Shown: positions 49,813 to 58,409 of the stretch, piece by piece
How the letters are laid out: each line of letters begins with the position of its first letter
Position numbering within the stretch: position 1 is the stretch's first letter
Origin: Aeromicrobium piscarium
GTDB lineage: Bacteria > Actinomycetota > Actinomycetes > Propionibacteriales > Nocardioidaceae
Assembly: GCF_007421815.1 (NCBI RefSeq)
Contig: NZ_VLNT01000001.1
Span: 356,573 to 420,572, forward strand
Direction: 5' to 3'
Length of the DNA: 64,000 bases
Made by a program: the position numbers and the translations under genes
Notes under the pieces: model-generated
Told to the model about the DNA's origin: nothing
The model's database searches: none
What the model saw: the letters and a program-made list of their open reading frames with translations, nothing else

Positions 49813-51277
49813 AGCGGGGGCGGGGGAAGAACTGGACGATGAGGAGACCGAGGAGGAAGGCCGCGGCGGGGACGAGGAGGGCCTGGCTCATCGCGGTGGA
49901 GAAGGGCTCGGCGGCCTCGGGAGGCAGCGCGGTGGGACCCGCCCCCTCGCTGCCCGCACTGGCGGCCTGGGGGAGATGGGCCGCGAGACGGCTCGAGATG
50001 GCGGCCGCGATCGCGGCGCTGCCCAGCACCGCGCCGATCTGGCGGGTCGCGTTGTAGACCCCGGACCCGGCGCCCGCTGACACCATCGGCAGTCGGCGGG
50101 TCGCGGTCGCGGCGAGCGGCGACCACAGGAAGGCATTGCCGAAGCCCACGAGAGCGGTGGCGATGAGGATCAGCCAGACCGGGCTATCGGGAGTCACCGT
50201 CTGACTCATGAACAGGATCGACCCGCCGGAGACGCCGAACCCGATCGAGGCCAGCAGCCGCGGCGCGACACGATCGGTCCAACGGCCGACGATCGGCGCC
50301 ATCGCGGCCGTGACGACGGCCATGGGGATCAGCAGCATCCCCGACTCGGTCGGGGACCAGCCGCGAGCCGTCTGGGCCCACAACATGAACGGAAATGACA
50401 TCGCGGTGACCGAGAAGGACACCATCGAGATCGCCGCATTGGAGACCGAGAAGTTCCGCTCGCGGAACAGCTGCAACGGGACGAGCGGCTCACGACGGAC
50501 CCGCGACTGCCACCACAGGAAGATCGCGCCGACCACCAGGCCGAGGGCGATGAGAGCCGGGACCGAGACGATGCCGGTGATCTGGCCCCAGTCGTAGCGT
50601 TCGCCCTCCTGGATGCCGAAGACGATGAGGAACATCGCGGCGGCACTGAGCACGACGCCCACCCAGTCGAAGGAGCGCGCATGGGTCTCCAGCCGCGGCA
50701 CCAGTCTCCAGGCCAGGGCGAAGCCGATGATCCCCACCGGCACGTTGACGAAGAAGATCCACTCCCATCCCGCCGAGTCGACCAGGACACCGCCCAGCAC
50801 GGGGCCCACGAGCGTGGCGACGCCGGCCGTGGCACCCCACAGCGCCATCGCGCGGCCGCGGCTCTCCGGGGGGAACGTGCGGGTGATGACCGCCATGGTC
50901 TGCGGGGTCATCATCGAGGCGCCGAGCCCCTGGAAGACCCGTGCGACGATCAGCATCTCGATCGTGGTGGTGACCGCACACCACAGCGATGCCAGCGTGA
51001 ACAGTGCCAGACCGACCAGATACACGTTCTTCGGGCCGACGCGATCGCCGAGCCGGCCGGTGATCAGGAGGGGCACGGCGTAGGCGAGCAGATAGGCGCT
51101 CGTGACCCAGATGACCGTGTTGTAGTCGGTCTGCAGCGCCGAGCGGATCGCGGGGGTCGCGACCGAGACGATCGTGGTGTCGACCAGGATCATGAAGAAG
51201 CCGATCACCATGGCCCACAGCGCCGGCCAAGGGTTGGCGGGGGTTGTGGTGGTGTCGGGGGACGAGGAGTCGGTCAC
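49811..51277 (-). CDS. MFS drug efflux transporter, DHA2 (EmrB/QacA) family
   Basis: 488 residues with about 14 membrane helices. Start MTDSSSPDTT precedes helix 1 (ALWAMVIGFFMILVDTTIVS, the conserved D-T-T-I-V). Motif A is LITGRLGDRVGPKNVYLVGL, and motif C is ATAGVATLVGPVLGGVLVD. It likely expels drugs or lipids. No regulator gene is attached. It is in tandem with the signal peptidase locus but separated by 52 bp. Confidence 0.92.
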   Translation of the reverse strand: MTDSSSPDTTTTPANPWPALWAMVIGFFMILVDTTIVSVATPAIRSALQTDYNTVIWVTSAYLLAYAVPLLITGRLGDRVGPKNVYLVGLALFTLASLWCAVTTTIEMLIVARVFQGLGASMMTPQTMAVITRTFPPESRGRAMALWGATAGVATLVGPVLGGVLVDSAGWEWIFFVNVPVGIIGFALAWRLVPRLETHARSFDWVGVVLSAAAMFLIVFGIQEGERYDWGQITGIVSVPALIALGLVVGAIFLWWQSRVRREPLVPLQLFRERNFSVSNAAISMVSFSVTAMSFPFMLWAQTARGWSPTESGMLLIPMAVVTAAMAPIVGRWTDRVAPRLLASIGFGVSGGSILFMSQTVTPDSPVWLILIATALVGFGNAFLWSPLAATATRRLPMVSAGAGSGVYNATRQIGAVLGSAAIAAAISSRLAAHLPQAASAGSEGAGPTALPPEAAEPFSTAMSQALLVPAAAFLLGLLIVQFFPRPR

Positions 51278-51329
51278 AGGCCGAGTCTGCCACCGACCAC
51301 GGACGTTCTGGTCGTCGCGCCCGGGACGC

Positions 51330-51937
51330 TCATGGAGCGGCGACGAGCGAGGCCGGATTGGGTACGGAGCCGAAGCGACCCAGAGGCAGGATCCTGAAGT
51401 TGAGTTTCGCCTCGATGGCGTCGGCCGCGAAGAACCCGTAGAAGCGAGAGTCCTCCGAGGCGCCCCAGTTGTCGCCGACCAGCCAGTACTCGTCCTCGGG
51501 CACGACGAACTCGCCCGTGCCGCCTTCCCTGCCCTCGACTGTGCAGCACACCCCGCCTCCCGGCTGGTCGTCCCACTCCGGGTTCGCCACGCGGTAGGCG
51601 ACCGATTCCCCCTCCGGTCGCACGGTCACGACCGGCACCTGAGCGGTCGACTCCACGGTCACCGTGTCTCGGGGATCCCGATGACGCGCTTGACGATCGC
51701 GACATCCTCGGGCGTGCGGGTCTCCACGAGGTCGAAGCGCTCGATGCTGGACCGGTTCCAGAACTGCGCCTGCAAACGGTCGCCGTGGGTGAGGGTCGGA
51801 TTCATGCTGGTGCCCTTCACCTGCACCGAGAAGGCGGGCGCGGCCACGACACCGACGGCCAGCAGGAAGAACCCGATGAGCGCAGTGATGCCCAGGACGC
51901 GGATGGCGGCGATGCCGCGTTCATGGGAAGAAGGCAT
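51330..51937 (-). pseudogene. lepB: Signal peptidase I gene split by a one-base deletion
   Basis: Two frames make one signal peptidase. The first (51937-51659) has the membrane anchor (IRVLGITALIGFFLLAVGVV), the catalytic Ser in VKGTSMNPTLTHGD and the catalytic Lys in VAIVKRVIGIP, then stops at once. The second (from GTG 51662, ending 51330) continues with VTVEST and holds boxes D/E (DEYWLVGDNWGASEDSRFYG). One missing base near 51662-51668 explains the break; restored, the protein has about 202 residues. The two frames overlap as GTGA, so split translation is conceivable. The gene is divergent from the DUF6230/DUF6114 export cluster and may be its dedicated peptidase. Confidence 0.85.
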
Positions 51938-52124
51938 GGGGTCCTCGGGGTTCGTCGGGCGGCACCACTGTAGTCGGGGTGGGGTAAATCACGATTCCAG
52001 TGGACTGCAACTCCGAGTTATGCCTACACTCAGACCGTCGCCTCGTGATCTGGGTCACTGAGGGAGTAGCCGGTAGGGCGACACCATCGCTCGTTGAGGG
52101 ACGAGTGGTCAGAGGGAGACATAG

Positions 52125-52723
52125 ATGAAGACAGAGGGAATGGGTCGCGCGCGCCTCGGGCGGTTCGCGGCCATCACGGTGCCGGCCACGCTTGCGAGCG
52201 TCGGTCTGGGATCGCGATCGTGCAGGGCATGGTCGCGGCCACGATCTCATCGGCCGGCGGTTTCGATCTGGACACAAGCCTGAGCGCCGATGCGCTCAAG
52301 GTCCGTCCGGGGCAGACGCAGGTCGGCGATGCCGATACCGGCAAGGAGACGATCTTCGCCGAGACCGAGAACGCGCGAGCTGACGGCCTGACGGTCAAGA
52401 GCCCGACGGTGAACCTGCCGCTCGTGCAGGGCGTCCACCTGGAGATCGCATCGACGGACAGCAATATCGGCCTCGGCAATGTCGCGCTGAATGCCGCCAC
52501 GTTGCGCACGCCGAACGGCGCCAGCCTGAACAACGTCACCCTGGGCCAGGCGCAGTCGCGGTCCGGCTTCTCGGACACGAGTCAGGCCTCAGGCTATGAC
52601 GCGACCGGCTTCTCCCTGGTGAGCGGCGAGTCGACGTTGAACAACATCTCGGCGAAGGCCTATGCGGTCACGCTCGGTGGCCTGTCGCTCAACAACCTGT
52701 CGCTGTCGGTCAAGCGCAGCTGA
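52125..52723 (+). pseudogene. DUF6230-like exported protein gene with a one-base deletion
   Basis: ATG 52125 has a good ribosome-binding site (GAGGGAG). The first 29 codons encode the family N-terminus (GRARLGRFAAITVPATLASV). At the G-run 52208-52210 one G appears to be missing. The rest is read in another frame (IAIVQGMVAATISSAGGFDL, then DSNIGLGNVALNAATLR, SLNNISAKAYAVTLGGLSLN). Restored length is about 199 residues: one N-terminal membrane segment or signal followed by a beta-rich exported domain. The body was matched to DUF6230 by its N-terminus and by the DUF6114 gene that follows. First gene of the cluster. Confidence 0.7.
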
Positions 52724-52785
52724 CGATCGCTGGTGGCGTGGCGGGCTCCGGCCCGCCACGCCGTCGACGGCAAAGGGAGACGACG

Positions 52786-53241
52786 ATGTCCACATCGCAG
52801 AAGCCGAATCCGCTCGTCCGGGCGTGGCGCGGGGCGACCCGGCTGCGCCGCACGCGTCCGTTCTGGGGCAGCCTGCTGCTGCTGGCCGGAGCCTATTTCG
52901 TGGCCAACCCGCTCTTCGGCGGGGACTGGGCCTTCTATGTGCACGTGGGGGTACGGGGTGTGACACCGCTGCTGCTCGCCGGCGGCATGGCCGCCGCGGC
53001 CCTGGTCGCCCTGTGCGTCCCGGCCCAGCGCCACTTCCCGGCGATCGTGGCGTCGATGCTGTCGGTGGCCTCGCTGCCCCTGGCGAATCTCGGCGGCTGG
53101 ATCATCGGCATGATGCTCGGCATCATCGGCTCGGGCCTGATCTTCGCCTGGACCCCCTACAGCGAGAAGCAGCTCGCGAAGTTCGCCGCTCGTGACGAGC
53201 GTCGCGGCCGGCGCCGAGCGCTCCGCACGAGCGCCGTCTGA
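52786..53241 (+). CDS. DUF6114 membrane protein (first copy)
   Basis: 151 residues from ATG 52786 (AAAGGGAGA upstream). It has about four membrane segments: 22-45 (TRPFWGSLLLLAGAYFVANP), 60-80, 88-108 and 112-130. The opening motif RRTRPFWG is repeated exactly in the second copy at 54062, a strong sign of common ancestry. DUF6114 genes typically follow DUF6230 genes in streptomycetes. Function unknown; a role in placing or anchoring the exported DUF6230 partner is inferred. Confidence 0.85.
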   Translation: MSTSQKPNPLVRAWRGATRLRRTRPFWGSLLLLAGAYFVANPLFGGDWAFYVHVGVRGVTPLLLAGGMAAAALVALCVPAQRHFPAIVASMLSVASLPLANLGGWIIGMMLGIIGSGLIFAWTPYSEKQLAKFAARDERRGRRRALRTSAV

Positions 53242-53309
53242 ATCACACGGAAGTACGGCGCGCTCACCCGGGCTTGAGGGAGCCCGAGCGCGCTGGGAGG
53301 GAGTACTCG

Positions 53310-54062
53310 ATGTCTCGTCGTGCACGACGCGGCCAGCGCACCGCGGGCTGGTCCGAGCGGCTGGCGCAGCGCCTGTCCGATCACCGGAGCCTGATGATCG
53401 CCGATGCGGTGAGCGTCCGCCGTGGCACGCGATGGCGTGCGCTGCCACTCGCGACGGCGGCCATGACCGCTCTGGCGGTGATGTTCGCCCTGGTGGCGCA
53501 GAACGTGCTGGCGGTGAACTTCACGTCGGCCAATACGCCGCATCAGGTCTACACCGACCGGATCAACGGCACCGATGCCGCGGCCTATCTGAAGGCCCAG
53601 CAGCTGAACAACGGTCAGGAGGCGCTGGCGCAGTTCGGCTTCAACCAGGCCACGCTCAACGGCCTGTGCCTCGTCGCGCAGCAGGAGATCGGCGGCATCG
53701 GCAATGTCTCGATGATGATCATCGCCGGGGAGAAGGTCGACGGGACGGTGGACGGCAGCGATCAGATCTCTGCCGACCAGCTGTTCTTCGCCTCGAAGGA
53801 CCTGACCGGGCAGGGCGACCAGATCGCCAAGCTGACCCTGGGCCAGTCCGCGGACACCCTGGGTATGGGCTCGTATCAGGGCGACTGGCTCGACGGAGGC
53901 GCTCCTGGGGCCTTCGGATTGCAGGCCAAGACCATGAACATCTCGCATCTGGACGGAGAGTCCTATGGCATCGATCTGCAGGGACAGATCAACCTGCCGA
54001 AGCTGAGGATCAAGGTCCTCCCCGGCGCCAAGGACCAGTCCGATTGCGCGGCGCAGTACTGA
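53310..54062 (+). CDS. DUF6230-like exported protein
   Basis: 250 residues from ATG 53310 (GGGAGGGAG upstream). A ~50-residue basic cytoplasmic part precedes one membrane segment (about 55-75, PLATAAMTALAVMFALVAQN), with no clear signal peptidase site. The remaining exported domain is beta-rich: FNQATLNGLCLVAQQEIGGI, the repeated LxxGQ/AKxLxLG strands, and a terminal block DLQGQINLPKLRIKVLPGAK ending in a single Cys. The pattern ATxNGxCL...LPxLRIxVxPG is shared with the third family member at 55475. The stop overlaps the next DUF6114 gene (TGATG). Confidence 0.85.
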   Translation: MSRRARRGQRTAGWSERLAQRLSDHRSLMIADAVSVRRGTRWRALPLATAAMTALAVMFALVAQNVLAVNFTSANTPHQVYTDRINGTDAAAYLKAQQLNNGQEALAQFGFNQATLNGLCLVAQQEIGGIGNVSMMIIAGEKVDGTVDGSDQISADQLFFASKDLTGQGDQIAKLTLGQSADTLGMGSYQGDWLDGGAPGAFGLQAKTMNISHLDGESYGIDLQGQINLPKLRIKVLPGAKDQSDCAAQY

Positions 54063-54559
54063 TGGCGCTCTCGACCGCCCCGGTCGCCGAGGACGGCGGC
54101 CGGGTGTGCCGCGGCTGGCGCTGGTTCACCGCCTTCCGCCGGACGCGCCCGTTCTGGGGTGGCCTGTGGCTGCTGCTCGGCGGATACGTGGTGATCGACT
54201 TCGCCTCCTCGTCGATCGGCTTCGCCGTGCAGGGCGGATGGAGCGCGTCCTCGGGGTACATCCTCGGCGGCGCGATGGTCCTGTTCGGGCTCGTCGCCTG
54301 GTTCACTCCGCACTACTCGGGCCTGGTCGGCCTGCTCGGCGTGCTGACGGCGCTGGCGGCCTTCGTGGGAAGCAATCTCGGAGGATTCCTCATCGGGACG
54401 CTGCTGGGCATCGTCGGCGGCTCGATGGTGTGGGCGTGGGGCGAGAAGAAGCCCCGGGCCCGTGGTCGTCGCGCCCGGTCGCCCGAGGATGAGGAGCGCC
54501 CGGTGCCGACCACTTCGACGACCGGGGAGGTGGCCGATGACGACCGCCCCGACGCCTAG
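54062..54559 (+). CDS. DUF6114 membrane protein (second copy)
   Basis: 165 residues. After a short N-terminus comes RRTRPFWGGLWLLLGGYVVI (the same opening motif as the first copy) and about four membrane segments in all (to about residue 130, FLIGTLLGIVGGSMVWAWGE). The C-terminal tail is basic then acidic and disordered. It overlaps the DUF6230 gene before it by one base (TGATG) and the secreted-protein gene after it by 23 bp, so all are translated together. Confidence 0.85.
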   Translation: MALSTAPVAEDGGRVCRGWRWFTAFRRTRPFWGGLWLLLGGYVVIDFASSSIGFAVQGGWSASSGYILGGAMVLFGLVAWFTPHYSGLVGLLGVLTALAAFVGSNLGGFLIGTLLGIVGGSMVWAWGEKKPRARGRRARSPEDEERPVPTTSTTGEVADDDRPDA

Positions 54560-55478
54560 CCGCCCCGTCCAGCGAGTCGTCGTCCTCGGGGCTCTCCTCG
54601 CCCTCGTGATCGGGCTGGTGACCTGGGTCGCGGGCGATGCCGACCGTGCCGAGGCGAACAGCCAGAGCAACGCCTACCAGCCCTTCACCTGCAGCCAGCC
54701 GGGGAACGCCAATCCGCAGCAGCGGCGTCAGGCGGTCCCGCTGAAGTCCACCAGCGGCAACGGATTCGAGAACCGCAACAGTGGGACGCGGATGTTCCCG
54801 TGCCTGTCCGGCGTGCAGTGGCACATGACCGCGGGCAATCCGACCACCAGCAACACCGGGGCGATCGTCGCGGACGTCAAGGGCATCAACACGCAGAACG
54901 CCCAGACCTACTACCTGGCCGCCGACGGCAGCAGGAGCCTGTACCAGCTCGCCTTCCGCGACCTCACCTTCCGTTCGAATGTCGCACAGCACGGAGCGCC
55001 GGTCCTGTCCGCCAGCTCCCAGACCGCGCCGGATCCCAAGCCGGCGGCGGGCCACACGCTGGCGATCAAGCCCGACGGCCCGATGACGGTCGGGGGACCG
55101 GGCGTGCGCACCGAGCTCCTCGCCACGGGCGACAGCTGGTTCGCCTTGCCCTGGAGTCAGATCACGGCGATGAGCTTCCTGGCCAATGTGGTGGGCAAGG
55201 GCGCCATCTGCACGGCGGGTTCGAGCGGCGATGTCTGCCGAATCCGGTTGCAGACACTCGCCGGCGGCGGATCGGGGTTGCTGGGCCAGCTGATCGCCGC
55301 CATCGTCTCGAGTCTCGCGCAGGGCGGGGACTTCAGCATCATCGCGTTGGACCTGAAGTTCGACTACCTGTGGACCCACGACATGGACGCGTCGCGCGAC
55401 CCCTACGTGCATCCGCCCGGTGGCGCGAACCCGCTGAACTCGATCCAGCTGCCCAACACGACGATCACGGTGCAATGA
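54537..55478 (+). CDS. Secreted protein of unknown family in the DUF6230 cluster
   Basis: 313 residues from ATG 54537. One membrane segment or signal peptide (about residues 13-36, RVVVLGALLALVIGLVTWVA, then GDADRAEANS) is followed by a large exported domain. It contains four Cys (in FTCSQPG, FPCLSG, AICTAGSSG and DVCRIR) that could make two disulfides, a hydrophobic helical stretch (GLLGQLIAAIVSSL) and a His-Asp pair near the C-terminus (YLWTHDMDASRDPYVHPPGG). No known family was recognised. It is coupled to its neighbours on both sides (overlap 23 bp before, 4 bp after). Confidence 0.8.
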   Translation: MTTAPTPSRPVQRVVVLGALLALVIGLVTWVAGDADRAEANSQSNAYQPFTCSQPGNANPQQRRQAVPLKSTSGNGFENRNSGTRMFPCLSGVQWHMTAGNPTTSNTGAIVADVKGINTQNAQTYYLAADGSRSLYQLAFRDLTFRSNVAQHGAPVLSASSQTAPDPKPAAGHTLAIKPDGPMTVGGPGVRTELLATGDSWFALPWSQITAMSFLANVVGKGAICTAGSSGDVCRIRLQTLAGGGSGLLGQLIAAIVSSLAQGGDFSIIALDLKFDYLWTHDMDASRDPYVHPPGGANPLNSIQLPNTTITVQ

Positions 55479-56224
55479 CGGACGCGACCTACGGAACCCG
55501 ATGGGGTCGCGCGTCGATCGCGGTGGCGATCGGCGTGGGCCTGCTGGCGACGCTGCTGACCGCGATGCGCACGGAGCTGATCAGTGCCTTCGACTCCACG
55601 ATCACGATCAACAACGGCAACGCGACCTTCGCCTCCTCGCGCATCTACGCGGCGGACGCAGGCTTCGGCACCGCGGTCGTGGGACGCCAGGACGGAACCA
55701 CGCAACCGGTGCTGCGCGCCGGGTTCGCGAGCGCGACGATGAACGGCTTCTGTCTGACGAAGACCGAGTCGCTGCCGCTCCTCGGCGAGGTCACCTTCCA
55801 TCTGCAGTCCGGAGACGGCAAGGCGGGCACCTCGGAGATCAGCGCGCGGTCCGCGGCCTTCGACATCACCTATCTGAGGGCGGCGTCCAGTCCGGGAATC
55901 GATTTGAAGGGGTCCACCCAGATCGGTCTCGCGACGACCGACCTGACGACGTCTCCCGGGGCGGCGCCCTTCGACGCCAACCCCTTCGAGGTGCCCAAGA
56001 CCTTCGACCCGCGCTGGTACAACAGCTCACGCAACGGTGGGCACAACAACGGCCAGGGGTACACCGCGATCGACGCCACGACCGCGGATCTCAACATGGT
56101 CTACGGCGATATCTGGCAGGCGCAGATCGAGGGTGACATCGTGCTGCCCGATCTGCGTATCCGCGTCGTCCCGGGCAAGGTCTCCTGCCGCGAGCTCGCC
56201 GAGGGCGGCGAGTTCCCCCGCTGA
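55475..56224 (+). CDS. DUF6230-like exported protein (third member)
   Basis: 249 residues, ATG 55475 overlapping the previous stop (ATGA). One N-terminal membrane segment (about 10-30, ASIAVAIGVGLLATLLTAMR) is followed by a beta-rich exported domain: NGNATFASSRIYAADAGFGT, ATMNGFCLTKTESLPLLGEV, FHLQSGDGKAGTSEISARSA, and the final block GDIVLPDLRIRVVPGKVSCR. The ATMNGFCL and LPDLRIRVVPG motifs align with the second member at 53310. It has no following DUF6114 gene. Last gene of the cluster. Confidence 0.85.
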   Translation: MTDATYGTRWGRASIAVAIGVGLLATLLTAMRTELISAFDSTITINNGNATFASSRIYAADAGFGTAVVGRQDGTTQPVLRAGFASATMNGFCLTKTESLPLLGEVTFHLQSGDGKAGTSEISARSAAFDITYLRAASSPGIDLKGSTQIGLATTDLTTSPGAAPFDANPFEVPKTFDPRWYNSSRNGGHNNGQGYTAIDATTADLNMVYGDIWQAQIEGDIVLPDLRIRVVPGKVSCRELAEGGEFPR

Positions 56225-56243
56225 TCCCGTTGAGCCTTCGGGG

Positions 56244-57347
56244 TTAGCGGACCAGCTCGTAGCCGACGAGATCGTCGAAGCTGCCGTCGCCGAGGGGCTC
56301 GGCAGCGCGCTGGGTGCCGAAGGCGGTGAAGTTCGCCGCCCGGACGACCGCATTGCTGGGGCCGTTGCTCGCGGCCGCGTAGAGGGTGAGGCGGCGGCGG
56401 TCGAGGCCGTCGGGAGAGAAGGCGTGCTCGATGGCCGCGCGCACGGCGGCGATCGTGAGACCGCGCCCTCGGGCCGATGGATGCGTCCAGTAGCCGATCT
56501 CGCCGGATCCCTCGTCGACCCCGCGCAACCCCATGACGGCGACGGTGCCGAGCAGCTCATCGGTCTTCGGGTCGCAGAAGATCCAGGTCTCCTTGCCGCC
56601 GGTCGCGGCCTGCCAGACCGAGTCGGCACGATACTCCGCTGCCTGCGCGATGCCGTAGGGACGCGGCAGTCCGGCCAGGTAGAGGCGGGTCAGCGGATCA
56701 TTGCAGGCCTCGACGATCCGCTCCAGATCACGCTCCTCCAGCGGACGCAGCCGAAGAGCCGCGGTCTCGATCAGCGACGACCGCCACCGGGTCCGCGGTG
56801 TCGGAGCATCGCCGAAGCGGATCGAGGCCGTCCACGCGTCGTGTACCCGCCCGTTCTCGTACAGCAGCCCCGGTGTCGTCCCGTGCAGGGTGAAGCCGCA
56901 GGCGTGGGCGACGCGGAGCGAGGCCTCGTTGCCCACCTGCGCGCGCCAATGGACGACCTCTTTGCCGCCCTCGGCGAAGGCGTACTGCACGGCGAGATCG
57001 ACCGCAGCCTTCATCACGCCGCGACCGCGGGCTTTGGGATGCAGGACGAAGCCGATATCGGTGACCGGGCCGGCGCCGCGGATGTCGACATTGCCGGCGA
57101 ACCGGCCGTCGACCTCGATCGCCCAGGACAGGGACTGGGCGGTGTCCCATCCGGCCGGGATGATCCGCCCGACGAACTCCTCGGCGTCGCCGCGCTGGTA
57201 GGGCACGGGGATTCCGGTCCAGCGCTGCGTCGCGGGGTCGGTCGCCATCTCGTAGACGGGCTCGATGTCATCGGGCTTGTGCGCCCGGAGTGTCACGAAG
57301 CCGTCGGTCAGGACGGGAACGCCGAGCGGGAAGGGCAGCCCCGTCAT
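56244..57347 (-). CDS. Tandem GNAT acetyltransferase (RimJ/RimL type, two domains)
   Basis: 367 residues from ATG 57347. Two complete GNAT domains lie in one chain. The first (about 1-185) has VLTDGFVTLRAHKPDDIEPV and the CoA loop FVLHPKARGRGVMKAAVDLA. The second (about 190-367) has ALRLRPLEERDLERIVEACN and YWTHPSARGRGLTIAAVRAA. Both belong to the RimJ/RimL type that acetylates protein N-termini or small molecules. Both CoA loops look intact, so both halves may be active. It lies 34 bp after pheA on the same strand. Confidence 0.9.
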   Translation of the reverse strand: MTGLPFPLGVPVLTDGFVTLRAHKPDDIEPVYEMATDPATQRWTGIPVPYQRGDAEEFVGRIIPAGWDTAQSLSWAIEVDGRFAGNVDIRGAGPVTDIGFVLHPKARGRGVMKAAVDLAVQYAFAEGGKEVVHWRAQVGNEASLRVAHACGFTLHGTTPGLLYENGRVHDAWTASIRFGDAPTPRTRWRSSLIETAALRLRPLEERDLERIVEACNDPLTRLYLAGLPRPYGIAQAAEYRADSVWQAATGGKETWIFCDPKTDELLGTVAVMGLRGVDEGSGEIGYWTHPSARGRGLTIAAVRAAIEHAFSPDGLDRRRLTLYAAASNGPSNAVVRAANFTAFGTQRAAEPLGDGSFDDLVGYELVR

Positions 57348-57381
57348 CGTCGTCGCCCCGCCTCGGTCCGGTTCGGTGCGC

Positions 57382-58227
57382 TCACGAGGTGGCCGCGCGG
57401 AAGGGATCGGCCGGGTAGACGCCCATGATCTTGACCTCGGTGGTGAAGAACCGCAGTTCCTCCAGCGCGCGCGCCAGGCCGGGCTCCTCGGGATGACCCT
57501 CCACCTCGGCCAGGAACTGGGTGGCGATGAACTCCCCACCCACCATGTAGCTCTCCAGCTTGGTCATGTTGACGCCGTTCGTCGCGAACCCGCCGAGGGC
57601 CTTGTACAGGGCTGCGGGAAGGTTGCGGACGTTGAACATGAACGTCGTCACGACCGGCCCGTTGCCCGGCGCGGTGCGTACCGGCTCGGGAGAGAGCACG
57701 ACGAAGCGAGTGGTGTTGTGCGCCTCGTCCTCGACATCCTCGGCGAGGATGCGCAGGTCGTAGATCTCGGCGGCGAGCGGCGGCGCAAGCGCGGCCTGGG
57801 TGATGTCGGCGGCCTCGTGGATCTCGCGCGCGGCGCCCGCGGTGTCACCCGCGATCACCGGGGTCCACCCGTGCATGCGGATGATCTTGCGGCACTGACC
57901 CAGCGCATGCACGTGGCTGTGCACGGTCTTGATGGAGTCCAGGGCGGCGCCGGGGGGCGCCATCAGAGCGAACTGGATGCGCAGGAAGTGCTCGGCGATG
58001 ATGTGCAGCGACGTGGTGGGCAGGAAATGGTGGATGTCGGCGACCCGGCCGGCGAGCGAGTTGTCGATCGGGATCATCGCGAGATCGGCGCCATCGGACT
58101 CGACCAGCGCGAAGGCATCCTCGAAGGAGGCGCAGGCGATGGCCTCGGCGTCGGGGTAGTTCTCCTTGATCACCAGGTGCGAATTGGCCCCCGGCTCGCC
58201 TTGATAGGCGATGCGTACGCTGCTCAC
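57382..58227 (-). CDS. pheA: Prephenate dehydratase PheA
   Basis: 281 residues. The catalytic domain holds RIAYQGEPGANSHLVI at the start, SFEDAFALVESDGADLAMIP, NSLAGRVADIHHFL and, near residue 165, DIRILAEDVEDEAHNTTRFV (Thr-Arg-Phe of the active site). The regulatory ACT domain follows (NVRNLPAALYKALGGFATNG, VNMTKLESYMVGGEFIATQF), where phenylalanine binds. It makes phenylpyruvate from prephenate. No chorismate mutase domain is fused. Confidence 0.95.
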   Translation of the reverse strand: MSSVRIAYQGEPGANSHLVIKENYPDAEAIACASFEDAFALVESDGADLAMIPIDNSLAGRVADIHHFLPTTSLHIIAEHFLRIQFALMAPPGAALDSIKTVHSHVHALGQCRKIIRMHGWTPVIAGDTAGAAREIHEAADITQAALAPPLAAEIYDLRILAEDVEDEAHNTTRFVVLSPEPVRTAPGNGPVVTTFMFNVRNLPAALYKALGGFATNGVNMTKLESYMVGGEFIATQFLAEVEGHPEEPGLARALEELRFFTTEVKIMGVYPADPFRAATS

Positions 58228-58276
58228 CGTCCTAGGTTCTCACGGGCCGCCCGCGCGTCGGCCTCGCCATCGAGCG

Positions 58277-58389
58277 GCGGCGCCTGGTCAACCTCACGGA
58301 TGCGTCAGCGGTAGGCCATCAACCTCATGACGGGTCCGTGAGGTTGATGGCCTACCGCTGCCACCGAGGTGAGGTTGATGGCCTACCGC
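58277..58389. repeat. Four-arm dyad element, family A copy 4
   Basis: Forward arms at 58277-58296 and 58308-58327 (GCGGTAGGCCATCAACCTCA in the second), inverted arms at 58339-58358 and 58370-58389 (both TGAGGTTGATGGCCTACCGC). All start-to-start distances are exactly 31 bp. It lies after galK and before pheA, both on the minus strand. The best-preserved copy. Confidence 0.8.
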
Positions 58390-58409
58390 CACGGGCGGGG
58401 AGGGTGTCG

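Noticed and set aside
51330-51662. Second half of the signal peptidase as an independent gene starting at GTG 51662.
   Set aside because: It lacks the membrane anchor and the catalytic Ser and Lys, and joins the first half seamlessly after a one-base correction, so it is described as part of one broken gene.
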